Positions 43,087 through 53,105 of a stretch of 64,000 nt of DNA are shown here, one piece after another. The DNA is taken from the NCBI RefSeq assembly GCF_028680575.1, contig NZ_JAPCKI010000001.1, positions 535,781 to 599,780 of the forward strand, in the 5' to 3' direction. Under the pieces are notes generated by a model, which was not told where the DNA came from, did no database searches, and saw nothing but the letters and a program-made list of their open reading frames with translations. The translations under genes and the position numbers were made by a program. The stretch comes from Acidovorax benzenivorans. Lineage in GTDB: Bacteria > Pseudomonadota > Gammaproteobacteria > Burkholderiales > Burkholderiaceae_C. Numbering within the stretch: position 1 is the first letter of the stretch; the number at the start of each line of letters is the position of its first letter.

Positions 43087-45843
43087 CTAGGGCGCTGTGC
43101 CGAACACCGCCGTCCAGAGTGCCAGCACGGCGTCGCGCTCGGCCTGCAGTGCGGGTGGCGTGACCTGGGTCGGCGCCTCGTCCAGGCGCGCCACGTGCTG
43201 CACTCGGCGCAGTTCGCGGTAAGCGTCGGCCGCAGCGTAGCCCACCCCTGCGGGCAGCAGGCCTACTTGCTCGGCCCGCTGCAGCAGCGCAATGTTGCCC
43301 AGGTTGCCACGCAGCTCCGGGTGGGCGGCAGACTGCGACAGCACCAGGTACTGCACGGCAAACTCGGCGTCCACCATGCCGCCCGCGCTGTGCTTCACGT
43401 CAAAGCGTCCGGCAGGTGTGGGGTGGGCCGAGCGTACCCGCTCGCGCATGGTCACGATCTCGCCGCGCAGTGCCACCGGGTCGCGGGCGGAGGTGATGAC
43501 GGCCTCCCGTACGGCGTCAAAGCGCTCGCGCAGGGCCTCGCTGCCCATCACAAACCGGGCGCGCGTCATGGCCTGGTGTTCCCAGGTCCAGGCGGTGTTG
43601 CTGCCGCGTTGCTGCTGGTAGTTGGCGTAGGCCTCGAAGCTCGTCACCAGCAGGCCCGAGTTTCCGTTGGGACGCAGCGCGGTGTCGATCTCGTACAGAT
43701 CGCCTTCGCCGGTCTTGACGGTAAGCCAGTTGATGAGCTTGCGCACAAACGCGGCGTAGACCTCCGGGCCCCGTTCGTCATCGTCGTCGAACACAAAGAC
43801 GATGTCGAGGTCGCTGCCGTAGCCCAGCTCTTTGCCGCCCAGCTTGCCGTAGCCAATGATGGCGAACTGGGGCTCGTCGCGGTGGCGGTTCTTGAGGCGG
43901 CTCCAGCACCATTGGCTGGTGATACGCAGCACGCTGTCGGCCAGCGCACTGAGGTCGTCAGCCACCTGCTCGACGGTGATGCGGCGTTCCACGTCGCGCG
44001 CCAGGGTGCGGAAGGTCTCGGCATGCTGGGCGCGGCGCAGCAGGTTGAGCAGGGTCTCGTCGTCGTCTTCGCCCGTAGAGCGCAAAGATGCCAGGCGCAT
44101 GCCCAGTTCGCGTTCAAAGTCGGCCACCACAAAACGCTCGGACAACAGCGCGTCGCCCACCAGTTCGTCGATCACGCCGGGGTGCTGCAGCAGGTAGCGC
44201 GCGGGCCACTTGGCCGCCCCCAGCAGGTGCAGCAGTTGTTCATGCACGGAAGGCCGCTCCAGCAGCAGCGCCAGGTAGCTTTCGCGCCGCAGCAAGGGCT
44301 CCAGCCAGTTGGCCAGGCGCAGGGTGGCTTCTTCGGTGACGCGCCCTTCCTTGAGCCACTGGGCCGTGCGCAGCACCAGGCGGAACAGGCGGGCCCGCGC
44401 TTCGTCGCGCAGCCCGGCTACGCGTGGGTGGTTGCGCCACTCGGCCACACGCTCGCGAAAGCCCGGCGGCAGTTGCTCCAGCAGGACTTCCAGTTCGGGA
44501 GGGGGCGGTGCTGCTGCCCGTGGGCCGCCACAGCCGCCGCCACTGCATTGTTTTTTGCCGTTGCCACCCAGCAGGGTGTCGAATTCCTGGGCCACCAGCT
44601 CGCGGTGTGCATCCAGCTCGTGCAGGAAGGCGCAGCAGTCTTTGTAGCCCAGGGTGCTGGCGATCCAGGCCAGGTCGTCGTCGCGCGTGGGCAGTACGTG
44701 GGTCTGCTGGTCGTCCAGGTACTGGATGCGGTGCTCTACCCGGCGCAGGAACACATAGGCCCGGGCCAGCGCGTCGGCGGTTTCCTGCGGCATCAGGCCT
44801 GCATGGGCCAGGCGCTGCAGCGCATCGAGCGTGGGGCGGCGGCGCAGCTCGGGGAACTGCCCGCCACGCACCACTTGCAGCAGCTGCACGGTGAACTCGA
44901 TCTCGCGGATGCCGCCGCGCGAGAGCTTGACGTCGTTGGCGCGCTCGGGGTGCCCGGCGCTGCGTTTGGAGGCATGGTCCCGGATCTGGCTGTGCAGCGA
45001 GCGCAGCGCGTCGAACACGCTGTAGTCCAGGTAGCGGCGGAACACAAATGGCAGCACCACGCCACGCAACGCTTGCACCTCGGGGCTGCCAATGCAGTCG
45101 CGCGGGGCGACCACACGGCTTTTGAGCCAGGCGAAACGCTCCCATTCGCGGCCCTGCACCTGAAGGTATTCCTCCAGCGCGGCCAGGGACACTGATGCGG
45201 GGCCCGAGTTGCCGTTGGGCCGCAGGGCAAGGTCCACCCGGAAGACAAAGCCATGCTCGGTGGTGTCGCCCACCAGGCTGTAGATTGCCTTGACGGCGCG
45301 TGCAAAGTATTCGTGGTTGGAGATGCGGCCCCGGCCATCGGGCATGCCCGCGGTTTCGCCATCGTGCTCATAGACATAGATGAGGTCGATGTCGCTGGAG
45401 ACATTGAGCTCGCGGGCCCCAAGCTTGCCCATGCCGATGATCCACAGCTGCACGGGCTGGCCCTGAGGGCCGCACGGGGCACCATGGCGCTCGTCCAATT
45501 CGCGGCGCGCCTGGTGGCAGGCACGGTCCAGGGCCAGCTCGGCCAGTTCGGTCACTGCCCGGGTGATGTCGGCCAGTGGTGTCTGCGCTTCGCAGTCGAG
45601 CTGGATGAGTCGCTCCATGACCAGCTGGCGCAGCACACGCAGCGCGGTGCCCGTGTCGCAGCCGCGCGCGCGCAGTGCGTCGTAGGCCTGCTCCATGGTG
45701 GCCAGCACCGGCACGCCCGGTGGCAGCAGGGGCAGGTCGTTGGCATAGCGGCGGTGCAGGCGCTGGTAAAAACGGGAGTGTTCCGCCAGGGGCCCCTCGG
45801 GCAGGGGCTGGTGGCAGCGGGGGTCAGACAAAGAAGGGTGCAT
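43087..45843 (-). CDS. glnE: Bifunctional glutamine synthetase adenylyltransferase/deadenylase
   Basis: The product is 918 residues with two nucleotidyltransferase halves. GMGKLGARELNVSSDIDLIY (about 137) marks the de-adenylylating half and GYGKLGGKELGYGSDLDIVF (about 665) the adenylylating half; each ends in the metal-binding D-x-D. KLSRGGIREIEF and KHSAGGMVDAEF close each half. GlnE switches glutamine synthetase off and on by AMP addition at a Tyr, controlled by PII. Between the halves lies a low-complexity Cys/Gly/Pro insert (CSGGGCGG..APPPP). The start at 45843 (MHPSLSDPR) is chosen by length. Confidence 0.97.
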   Translation of the reverse strand: MHPSLSDPRCHQPLPEGPLAEHSRFYQRLHRRYANDLPLLPPGVPVLATMEQAYDALRARGCDTGTALRVLRQLVMERLIQLDCEAQTPLADITRAVTELAELALDRACHQARRELDERHGAPCGPQGQPVQLWIIGMGKLGARELNVSSDIDLIYVYEHDGETAGMPDGRGRISNHEYFARAVKAIYSLVGDTTEHGFVFRVDLALRPNGNSGPASVSLAALEEYLQVQGREWERFAWLKSRVVAPRDCIGSPEVQALRGVVLPFVFRRYLDYSVFDALRSLHSQIRDHASKRSAGHPERANDVKLSRGGIREIEFTVQLLQVVRGGQFPELRRRPTLDALQRLAHAGLMPQETADALARAYVFLRRVEHRIQYLDDQQTHVLPTRDDDLAWIASTLGYKDCCAFLHELDAHRELVAQEFDTLLGGNGKKQCSGGGCGGPRAAAPPPPELEVLLEQLPPGFRERVAEWRNHPRVAGLRDEARARLFRLVLRTAQWLKEGRVTEEATLRLANWLEPLLRRESYLALLLERPSVHEQLLHLLGAAKWPARYLLQHPGVIDELVGDALLSERFVVADFERELGMRLASLRSTGEDDDETLLNLLRRAQHAETFRTLARDVERRITVEQVADDLSALADSVLRITSQWCWSRLKNRHRDEPQFAIIGYGKLGGKELGYGSDLDIVFVFDDDDERGPEVYAAFVRKLINWLTVKTGEGDLYEIDTALRPNGNSGLLVTSFEAYANYQQQRGSNTAWTWEHQAMTRARFVMGSEALRERFDAVREAVITSARDPVALRGEIVTMRERVRSAHPTPAGRFDVKHSAGGMVDAEFAVQYLVLSQSAAHPELRGNLGNIALLQRAEQVGLLPAGVGYAAADAYRELRRVQHVARLDEAPTQVTPPALQAERDAVLALWTAVFGTAP

Positions 45844-45986
45844 GGCAGCCACAGCCGGATGTTGGACGGGAAGCGGGGGGCTGGGCCGGGTGCCCTGCCG
45901 TGTACAAAAGGTCACTGGGCGCGCGGGTCGCGAGTGAACCCACGCCAGGACTGCGGGTCATAATTCCTGCCACTTTCCATCTCACC

Positions 45987-48900
45987 ATGATCGATCCCAC
46001 TTCGCACCCCTCACGCCTGCTGAAAATAGTCGCAGGTTTTGCGCGGTGGTCGCTGGGCTTGTTGCTCGCCTTCTGGCTGTTGCTGACCATCGCATGGGGG
46101 GCTCTTCATGGCTGGATTGTGCCGCGAATCGGTGATTTCCGCCCACAGTTGCAGGCGCAGGCCGCACGGGTATTGGGGGTTCCCGTGCAGATCGGCGCCA
46201 TCGTGGCCCGCACCGAGGGGTTGATCCCATCCATTGAACTCTCCGATGTGGCGCTGCTGGATGCTTCGGGCCGCACTGCGTTGCACCTGCCCCGGGTGGT
46301 GGTGGCGCTGTCGCCCCGCTCGCTGCTGCAGTGGGGCTTTGAGCAGCTTTACATCGAAGGCCCCGACCTGGATGTGCGCCGGGCGAGCGACGGGCGCATC
46401 TATGTGGCGGGCCTGGAGTTTGCCCAGAACCAGGGCGACAGCAGTGCGGCGGCCGACTGGTTGTTCTCGCAGGGCGAGGTGTACATCAAGGATGGGACGG
46501 TGCGCTGGACCGATGAGCAGCGCGGCGCCCCCGAGCTGGCGCTGGAAAAGGTGGACCTGGTTTTGCGCAACGGCAACTGGCGCCACAACCTTCGGGTGGA
46601 TGCCACCCCGCCGCCGGAATGGGGTGACCGCTTCACCCTGGTGGGCCTGTTTCGCGCGCCGCTGCTGCGCGCCCGCGATGGCAACTGGAAGCACTGGAGC
46701 GGCCAGGTGTTTGCCGATTTCTCGCGGGTGGATGTCTCGCACCTGCGGCACCACGCCGACGTGGGCATCGAAGTGGCGCGGGGCCGGGGCGCGCTGCGGG
46801 CCTGGGCCGATGTGCGCAGCGGGCAGGTGGTGGGTGGCACTGCCGACCTAGCGCTGGCTGATGTCAATACCACCCTGGCCTCTGATTTGCGTCCGCTGGT
46901 GTTGCCCTCCATCCAGGGCCGCCTGGGAGGGCGCCGTTTGAGTGGTGGCTTTGAGTTTTCGACGCAGGCGCTGCAGTTCCAGACCGATGATGGCCTGACC
47001 TGGCCGGGCGGCAACCTGCGGCTGGTGCATACCGATGCCAACGGCAAGGCCCCGGCGCAGGGCGAGCTGCGTGCCGACCGGCTGGACTTGGCGGCCCTGG
47101 CACAAGTGGCCAGCCGTCTGCCGCTGGGGCCGGTCGCCCATGATGCCTTGCGCACCTACACGCCCCAGGGCCTGGTGGACGAGATCCAGGCCAACTGGAA
47201 AGGTCCACTGGACGCGTTGCAGCAGTACCAGGTCAAAGGGCGCATCCAGGGGCTGGCGCTGGCAGGTGCTACCGATGGCGAGGCCCCCGCCCACCTGGGC
47301 TTGCGCGGCGCCAATCTGAACATCGACATGACCCAGGCGGGTGGCAAGGCGGCGCTGACCATGGCGTCGGGCGCGCTGGTGCTGCCGGGGGTGTTCGAGG
47401 AGCCCGTCCTGCCGCTGGACCGGCTCAGCGCCGATGTGCGCTGGCAGCTGGACGGCGGCCGCATCGCCGTGCAGGCCAATGACGTGCAGTTTGCCAACGC
47501 AGATGCCCAGGGCGAGGCCCGCGCCACCTGGCACACCAGCGATGCAGCCAAGGTGCCCCACCGGTCACGCTTTCCGGGTGTGCTGGACCTCACGGGCACG
47601 CTGCACCGCGCTGACGGCACCCAGGTGCACCGCTACCTTCCGCTGTCCATCCCCGCCGATTCGCGCCACTATGTGCGTGATGCGGTGGTGGCCGGTAGCG
47701 CCAGCAATGTGCAGTTCCGCGTCAAGGGTGATCTGAACGACCTGCCCTTCAACGACCCCAAGCAAGGCGAATTCCGGATTGCTGCGCGTGTCAAGGATGT
47801 CACCTATGCCTACGTACCCACCGCGCTACAGCCTGCGGGTACCCTGCCCTGGCCTGCGCTGACCGACCTGGGGGGCGAACTGATCTTTGAGCGCTCCTCC
47901 ATGCAGGTGCGCGGCGCTAGCGGTGGCTTTGCGGGCAGCAAGGGCCTGCGGCTGTCCAAGGTCGAAGCGCGTATTCCAGACCTGGCGCACACCGTGGTCG
48001 GTGTCAGCGCCGACGCGCGCGGCCCGCTGGCAGAGCTGCTCACGCTCATGGCCACCTCGCCACTCGGGCGCATGACGGGCAACGCACTGGAGCAGGCCAG
48101 CGGCACGGGCAACGCTGACTTCCAGCTGCGGCTGAGTCTGCCCATCAGCGACATCAACAAATCCAAGGTGCAGGGTAGCGTCACGCTGGCAGGCAATGAG
48201 CTGCGCATCACGCCTGACACCCCCGCGCTCACGCGTGTGCGGGGCGCCGTCCAGTTCAGCGAGACCGGTTTTTCGCTGTCCAACGTGCAGGCCCAGGCGC
48301 TGGGCGGCCCGGTCCGGCTGGAGGGGGGCATGCGCGCGCTGGCGGCCAATGCCCCGGCCACCGAGTCGGCAGTGCAGATCCGTGCACAGGGCACCGCCAC
48401 GGCCGAAGGGCTGCAGCAAACCCCGCAGCTGGGCATGTTGTCGCAACTGGCGCACCGGGCTACAGGCAGCGCACCGTACACGCTGGCCCTGTCCTTCCGC
48501 CGGGGGGTGCCCGAGTTGCAGGTCAACACCAGCCTGCAGGGCCTGGCATTGGCCTTGCCGCCCCCGCTGGGCAAGGCTGCGGACAGCAGTCTGGCCCTGC
48601 GTTTCGACAATCAGGTGGCGCGCGAATCGCTGGTGGGCCTGGCGAGCAACAGCGGCGGTGGGAACGGCAACACCAACGGCACTAATGCCCCTCCGCTGCG
48701 GGACCAGATCACGCTGGACCTGGGCCCACTCGGCTCGGCCACTTACCTGCGCGACCTGAGCGGCCCCCAGCCCCTTGTGTTGCGGGGCGCGATCGGGGTA
48801 GGCCTGAGCAATGGCGAGTCGGCCCCCATGCCTGCGCAGGGCGTGGCCGCCAACATCAACCAGGGCAAGCTGGATGTGGACGCCTGGGATGAGGTGCTGA

Positions 48901-50162
48901 CGCGGGCCACGGCGGTCGAGCCCGCCGCCCGCAGCCCCGCAGCGGCGACGGCGCCTGCCGGGCAGGCCGTGGCCCAGAACTATCTGCCCACCACGCTGGC
49001 GCTGCGCGCGCGTGAACTCACTTTGCAAGGGCGCACCCTGCACAACGTGGTGGCGGGGGCCCTGCGCGACGGCACGACCTGGCGCGCCAACCTTGACGCC
49101 ACCGAACTCAACGGGTACCTCGAATACCGCCAGCCCGGATCAACCGAGTTCAGCGACGGCCGCTTGTATGCCCGCCTGTCGCGTGTGAACATGCCGCAAA
49201 GCGACGTGACTCAGGTCGAACAACTGCTCAACGAGCAACCGGGCAACCTGCCCGCGCTGGACATCGTGGTGGAAGATTTCGAGCTGCGGGGCAAGCGGCT
49301 GGGGCGGGTGGAGGTGGAGGCCCAGAACCGGGGCGGCGAGGGGCCGCAGCGCGAATGGCGCCTGTCCAAGTTCAATATCACCGCGCCCGAGGCCACGTTG
49401 ACCGCCAGCGGCAACTGGGCGGTGCTCAATGCCGCAGCCGCGGACCCCCGCTCTACCGAGCGGCGCACCGTGCTCAGCTTCAAGCTCGATATCCGCGACT
49501 CGGGCGACCTGCTGGCCCGCTTGGGCACGGCCAACGTGGTGCGGCGCGGCAAAGGCCGCATGGAAGGGCAGGTGGGCTGGATTGGCGCACCGTTCAGTCC
49601 TGACTACCGCAGCATGACCGGGCAGATCAACCTGAATGTCGAATCCGGCCAGTTTCTGAAGGCCGACCCCGGCCTGGCCAAACTGCTGGGCGTGCTCAGT
49701 CTGCAATCGCTGCCGCGCCGCCTGACGTTGGATTTTCGCGATGTGTTCAGCGAAGGTTTTGCGTTTGATTTTGTGCGGGGTGATGTGCGTATTGAGCGTG
49801 GCGTGGCCACCACCAACAACCTGCAGATGAAGGGCGTCAATGCGGCCGTGTTGATGGAAGGCAGCGCCAACGTTGACCAGGAGACACAGGACTTGCGTGT
49901 GGTGGTGGTGCCAGAGATCAATGCCATGACCGCCTCGCTCGTGGCCACGGCCATCAACCCTGTGATTGGCCTGGGCAGCTTTTTGGCCCAGGTGTTTTTG
50001 CGTGGCCCGCTCATCGAGGCTGCCACCCAGGAGTTCCGCATCGATGGCACCTGGGCCGACCCGCGGGTGGTGCGCGTGGCCCGCCGGGGGCGCGAATCGA
50101 GCCCCGCCACCGAGGCGACGCCGCGCGCCAGTCCGTCCACCAAGACCGGAGAACCCTCATGA
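45987..50162 (+). CDS. yhdP: YhdP family AsmA-like phospholipid transport protein
   Basis: The product is 1391 residues. One N-terminal membrane helix (about 22-42) is followed by a very long beta-rich periplasmic part and the conserved C-terminal block with ESGQFLKADPGLAKLLGVLS and INPVIGLGSFLAQVFLRGPL. YhdP, TamB and YdbH form bridges that carry phospholipids to the outer membrane. A Gly/Asn/Thr-rich insert lies near residues 885-902. The ATG at 45987 opens the conserved N-terminus; the gene is divergent from glnE with 143 bases between. Confidence 0.9.
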   Translation: MIDPTSHPSRLLKIVAGFARWSLGLLLAFWLLLTIAWGALHGWIVPRIGDFRPQLQAQAARVLGVPVQIGAIVARTEGLIPSIELSDVALLDASGRTALHLPRVVVALSPRSLLQWGFEQLYIEGPDLDVRRASDGRIYVAGLEFAQNQGDSSAAADWLFSQGEVYIKDGTVRWTDEQRGAPELALEKVDLVLRNGNWRHNLRVDATPPPEWGDRFTLVGLFRAPLLRARDGNWKHWSGQVFADFSRVDVSHLRHHADVGIEVARGRGALRAWADVRSGQVVGGTADLALADVNTTLASDLRPLVLPSIQGRLGGRRLSGGFEFSTQALQFQTDDGLTWPGGNLRLVHTDANGKAPAQGELRADRLDLAALAQVASRLPLGPVAHDALRTYTPQGLVDEIQANWKGPLDALQQYQVKGRIQGLALAGATDGEAPAHLGLRGANLNIDMTQAGGKAALTMASGALVLPGVFEEPVLPLDRLSADVRWQLDGGRIAVQANDVQFANADAQGEARATWHTSDAAKVPHRSRFPGVLDLTGTLHRADGTQVHRYLPLSIPADSRHYVRDAVVAGSASNVQFRVKGDLNDLPFNDPKQGEFRIAARVKDVTYAYVPTALQPAGTLPWPALTDLGGELIFERSSMQVRGASGGFAGSKGLRLSKVEARIPDLAHTVVGVSADARGPLAELLTLMATSPLGRMTGNALEQASGTGNADFQLRLSLPISDINKSKVQGSVTLAGNELRITPDTPALTRVRGAVQFSETGFSLSNVQAQALGGPVRLEGGMRALAANAPATESAVQIRAQGTATAEGLQQTPQLGMLSQLAHRATGSAPYTLALSFRRGVPELQVNTSLQGLALALPPPLGKAADSSLALRFDNQVARESLVGLASNSGGGNGNTNGTNAPPLRDQITLDLGPLGSATYLRDLSGPQPLVLRGAIGVGLSNGESAPMPAQGVAANINQGKLDVDAWDEVLTRATAVEPAARSPAAATAPAGQAVAQNYLPTTLALRARELTLQGRTLHNVVAGALRDGTTWRANLDATELNGYLEYRQPGSTEFSDGRLYARLSRVNMPQSDVTQVEQLLNEQPGNLPALDIVVEDFELRGKRLGRVEVEAQNRGGEGPQREWRLSKFNITAPEATLTASGNWAVLNAAAADPRSTERRTVLSFKLDIRDSGDLLARLGTANVVRRGKGRMEGQVGWIGAPFSPDYRSMTGQINLNVESGQFLKADPGLAKLLGVLSLQSLPRRLTLDFRDVFSEGFAFDFVRGDVRIERGVATTNNLQMKGVNAAVLMEGSANVDQETQDLRVVVVPEINAMTASLVATAINPVIGLGSFLAQVFLRGPLIEAATQEFRIDGTWADPRVVRVARRGRESSPATEATPRASPSTKTGEPS

Positions 50163-50974
50163 AAGTTGCCGCCATCCAGATGGTGTCTGGCACCGCGCTG
50201 GACGATAACCTGCGCGCCGCACGCGAGCTGCTGGAGCAAGCTGCGCAGGGCGGCGCCGAGCTGGCCGTGCTGCCCGAGTATTTTTGCCTGATGGGGCACA
50301 AGGACACCGATAAGCTGGCGCTGCGTGAGACCGCCGGTTCCGGCGTGATCCAGCAATTTCTGGCCGACACCGCACGCGCGCTGCAGATGTGGATCGTGGG
50401 CGGCACGCTGCCGATGGCTACTGATGCGCCGGACCGGGTGCGCAACACCACGCTGGTCTTCGACCCGAAGGGGGCCTGCGTTGCGCGCTACGACAAGATC
50501 CACCTCTTTCGCTTTCACAACGGCGCAGAGCAGTACGACGAAGGCCGGATCATCGATGCCGGTGACACCCTCGTGCACTTTGATCTGCAAGCGCGGGACG
50601 GACGGCGCTGGCGTGTGGGGCTGTCTGTGTGCTACGACTTGCGCTTTCCGGAGCTGTACCGTGCGCATGCCCGCGCGGGGGCGGACCTGATGCTGGTGCC
50701 CAGCGCCTTCACCTACACCACAGGCCAGGCGCACTGGGAGGTGCTGCTGCGTGCCCGCGCGGTGGAAAATCTGGCCTACGTGCTGGCCCCTGCCCAAGGC
50801 GGTGTGCACGCCAACGGCCGCCACACCTGGGGCCACAGCATGCTGGTAGACCCCTGGGGCAGCATCGTCGCGCAGCGTGACCAGGGCGCTGGCGTGGTCA
50901 TCGGCGAGCTGGACGCGCAACGCTTGGGAGCCGTGCGTGCCCAGCTGCCCGCATTGACCCACCGCGTACTGTGA
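50159..50974 (+). CDS. Nitrilase-family amidohydrolase (Nit1/deaminated glutathione amidase-like)
   Basis: The product is 271 residues with the Glu-Lys-Cys triad at Glu40 (LPEYFC), Lys113 (YDKIHLF) and Cys158 (CYDLRFPE). These surroundings fit the Nit1/YbeM branch that repairs deaminated glutathione by splitting it to 2-oxoglutarate and Cys-Gly. True nitrilase activity is unlikely. It overlaps the yhdP stop by four bases and its own stop overlaps the histidine kinase start (GTGA). Confidence 0.92.
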   Translation: MKVAAIQMVSGTALDDNLRAARELLEQAAQGGAELAVLPEYFCLMGHKDTDKLALRETAGSGVIQQFLADTARALQMWIVGGTLPMATDAPDRVRNTTLVFDPKGACVARYDKIHLFRFHNGAEQYDEGRIIDAGDTLVHFDLQARDGRRWRVGLSVCYDLRFPELYRAHARAGADLMLVPSAFTYTTGQAHWEVLLRARAVENLAYVLAPAQGGVHANGRHTWGHSMLVDPWGSIVAQRDQGAGVVIGELDAQRLGAVRAQLPALTHRVL

Positions 50975-53019
50975 CGGCCACCCCCGCCAAACGCACCCTG
51001 TTGCAGCGCTGGCGCGGCGCCTGGCGGCGCTGGTCGTTGTGGACTGCGCTGGTGCTGCTGGTGGTATCCATGCTGGCCACCATGGTGTGGCTGGCCGGAC
51101 GCTACGAGGCCAGCCAGGTGCAGAGCCGCCTGGAGCGCGACACCGCCGATGCAGTCTCTGACATCCGCACGGCGCTGACACACAACCTGCAGAGCTTGCA
51201 GGCACTGCCCAGCGACAACCCGAGCCAGCTGGCCTGGGAGGTCGATGCCTCCGACCTGCTGCGCAACCGGCGCGAGCTGGTACGCATTGAGCTGCGCGAC
51301 GCCAACCTGCGCATGCGCACCCATGTGCAGTCGCCCTACCGCCCGGTGGCCTGGGACATGCGGGCACGCGACAGCGGCCAGTCGGACCTCACCATCGCCT
51401 GCGCCAACGCGCGCCGCCTGGGCGGGCCTGCGTACTCCAGCAGCTACTTCCAGCCCCATGGGGATGGACTGGGCTCAGAGATGATGGAGCTGTGTGTTCC
51501 GCTGTCTGCCAGTGGGCGCACCATTGGGTACCTGGTAGCTACGTATGCGTTGCAGGACATCCTGGTTAATCTGGTGGGGCACAGCCTCACGCGCAGCCAG
51601 GAGGCCTCATTCACCGAGGCCGATGGCACACGGCTGGCCGTGCTGGGCGCGGCGCGGCGAGGTTCGCGCATGTTCTCAGCGCAGCATTTGCTGGACCTGC
51701 CGGGAAGCACTTTGGTGCTGCGCATGGACAGCTGGCACAGCGCGCCCAGCCTGTTTCCCAATGTGCTGACGGCCCTTGTGACGGCCATGTCGATTGCGCT
51801 GGTGACGGTGATGGTGGTGCTGGTGCGCGACAACCGCCGCCGCCTGCGCGCCGAGCGCGACCTGGCCGATGCGCTGGCCTTTCGCAAGGCCATGGAGGAC
51901 TCGCTGGTCACCGGCTTGCGCGCGCGCGACCTGGAAGGGCGCATCACCTACGTGAACCCCGCCTTCTGCGAGATGGTGGGCTTTAACCCTCAGGAGCTGC
52001 TGGGCCTGAGCATGTCGGCCCCCTATTGGCCGCCCGAGCGTGTGGAGGAATACCAGCAGCGCCAGGCCATTCGCTTTGCAGGCACCATGCCGCCGCGCGA
52101 GGGGTTCGAGTCCGAGTTCATGCGCAAGGACGGCACGCGGTTTCCGGTGCTGATCATTGAGGCGCCGCTCATCAACGCCCAGGGCCAGCACACAGGCTGG
52201 ATGAGCGCGTTCCTGGACATCAGCGAGCAGCGCCGGGTCGAGGAGCTGTCGCGCGCCTCGCAGGAGCGGCTGCAGGCCACTGCGCGGCTGGCCACTGTGG
52301 GCGAGATGGCGTCTTTGCTCAGCCACGAACTCAATCAGCCGCTGGCCGCTATCTCCAGCTATGCCAACGGCTCCATCAACTTGCTGGAACATGTCACACC
52401 TGTCAGTGCGTCTGCACCCGAGCCTGATGCGCTGGAGGATGTGCGCATGGCCATGCGCCAGATCGCCCGCCAAGCCGAGCGCGCGGGCCGCGTGATCAAG
52501 AGCGTGCATGACTTTGTGCGGCGCCGCGATCAGGCCCGTGAGGCCGTGCACGCGCAGCAATTGCTGGATGCCATCTTGCCGCTGGTGAGCCTGCAGGCCC
52601 GCAAGCTGGGTGTGCGCGTCAACACATCGGTGGAGCCGGGCCTGGCGCCCGTGCTGTGCGACCGCACGATGGTGGAGCAGGTCTTGTTGAACCTGGCGCG
52701 CAATGCCATGCAGGCCATGGATGACTCCAGCGTGCGCACGCGTGTGCTCGATATCCGGGTGCAGCGTGCGGCCTCGAACCAGCACAACGGCTGGATTGAA
52801 TTTGCAGTGACTGATGTAGGAACCGGGATTCCCCCCGAAGTCGCAGAAAGGCTGTTCACCCCGTTCTTCACCACCCGCCCGGAGGGCATGGGGCTGGGGC
52901 TGAGCATGTGCCGCACGGTCATCGAACAGCACGGCGGTTATCTCGGATTTGCGCCGAATGAGCCACGTGGTACGGTATTCACCTTCACGCTGCCCGTGAA
53001 CAATGGAACCACCCCCTGA
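50971..53019 (+). CDS. PAS-domain sensor histidine kinase (FixL/DctB-like)
   Basis: The product is 682 residues. A membrane helix (about 22-44), a periplasmic sensor (45-265) and a second helix (about 266-290) precede a PAS domain (about 305-420, with ITYVNPAFCEMVGFNPQELL) and the kinase core. The phosphorylated His is in LLSHELNQPLAAISSYANG (about 452); the ATP lid residues are in NLARNAMQAM and GMGLGLSMCRTVIEQHGG. It starts with GTG in a GTGA overlap with the amidase gene. Its stop TGA lies within a CCCCCTGAGGCGC family B repeat. The FixJ-type partner follows. The signal is unknown. Confidence 0.93.
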   Translation: MTATPAKRTLLQRWRGAWRRWSLWTALVLLVVSMLATMVWLAGRYEASQVQSRLERDTADAVSDIRTALTHNLQSLQALPSDNPSQLAWEVDASDLLRNRRELVRIELRDANLRMRTHVQSPYRPVAWDMRARDSGQSDLTIACANARRLGGPAYSSSYFQPHGDGLGSEMMELCVPLSASGRTIGYLVATYALQDILVNLVGHSLTRSQEASFTEADGTRLAVLGAARRGSRMFSAQHLLDLPGSTLVLRMDSWHSAPSLFPNVLTALVTAMSIALVTVMVVLVRDNRRRLRAERDLADALAFRKAMEDSLVTGLRARDLEGRITYVNPAFCEMVGFNPQELLGLSMSAPYWPPERVEEYQQRQAIRFAGTMPPREGFESEFMRKDGTRFPVLIIEAPLINAQGQHTGWMSAFLDISEQRRVEELSRASQERLQATARLATVGEMASLLSHELNQPLAAISSYANGSINLLEHVTPVSASAPEPDALEDVRMAMRQIARQAERAGRVIKSVHDFVRRRDQAREAVHAQQLLDAILPLVSLQARKLGVRVNTSVEPGLAPVLCDRTMVEQVLLNLARNAMQAMDDSSVRTRVLDIRVQRAASNQHNGWIEFAVTDVGTGIPPEVAERLFTPFFTTRPEGMGLGLSMCRTVIEQHGGYLGFAPNEPRGTVFTFTLPVNNGTTP

Positions 53020-53053
53020 GGCGCGTTGTGGCAGCCCTCGCTGGGGCCGTGGT
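53012..53053 (+). repeat. Dispersed repeat, family B, short copy at the kinase stop
   Basis: CCCCCTGAGGCGC (53012-53024), followed by GCAGCCCTCGCTGGGG, matches both ends of the full copy at 40770-40855. The TGA of the kinase gene lies inside the first block. Confidence 0.6.
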
Positions 53054-53105
53054 GGTTTCATCATCTGCGCGTGACAGACATTGCAATGGACAACTGAACG
53101 GATCT

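Noticed and set aside
42898-45195. 765-codon open frame on the plus strand
   Set aside because: It is antisense to glnE, whose both catalytic halves are intact.
50159-50974. Nitrile-degrading enzyme
   Set aside because: The residues around the catalytic triad fit the Nit1/YbeM amidase branch rather than true nitrilases.
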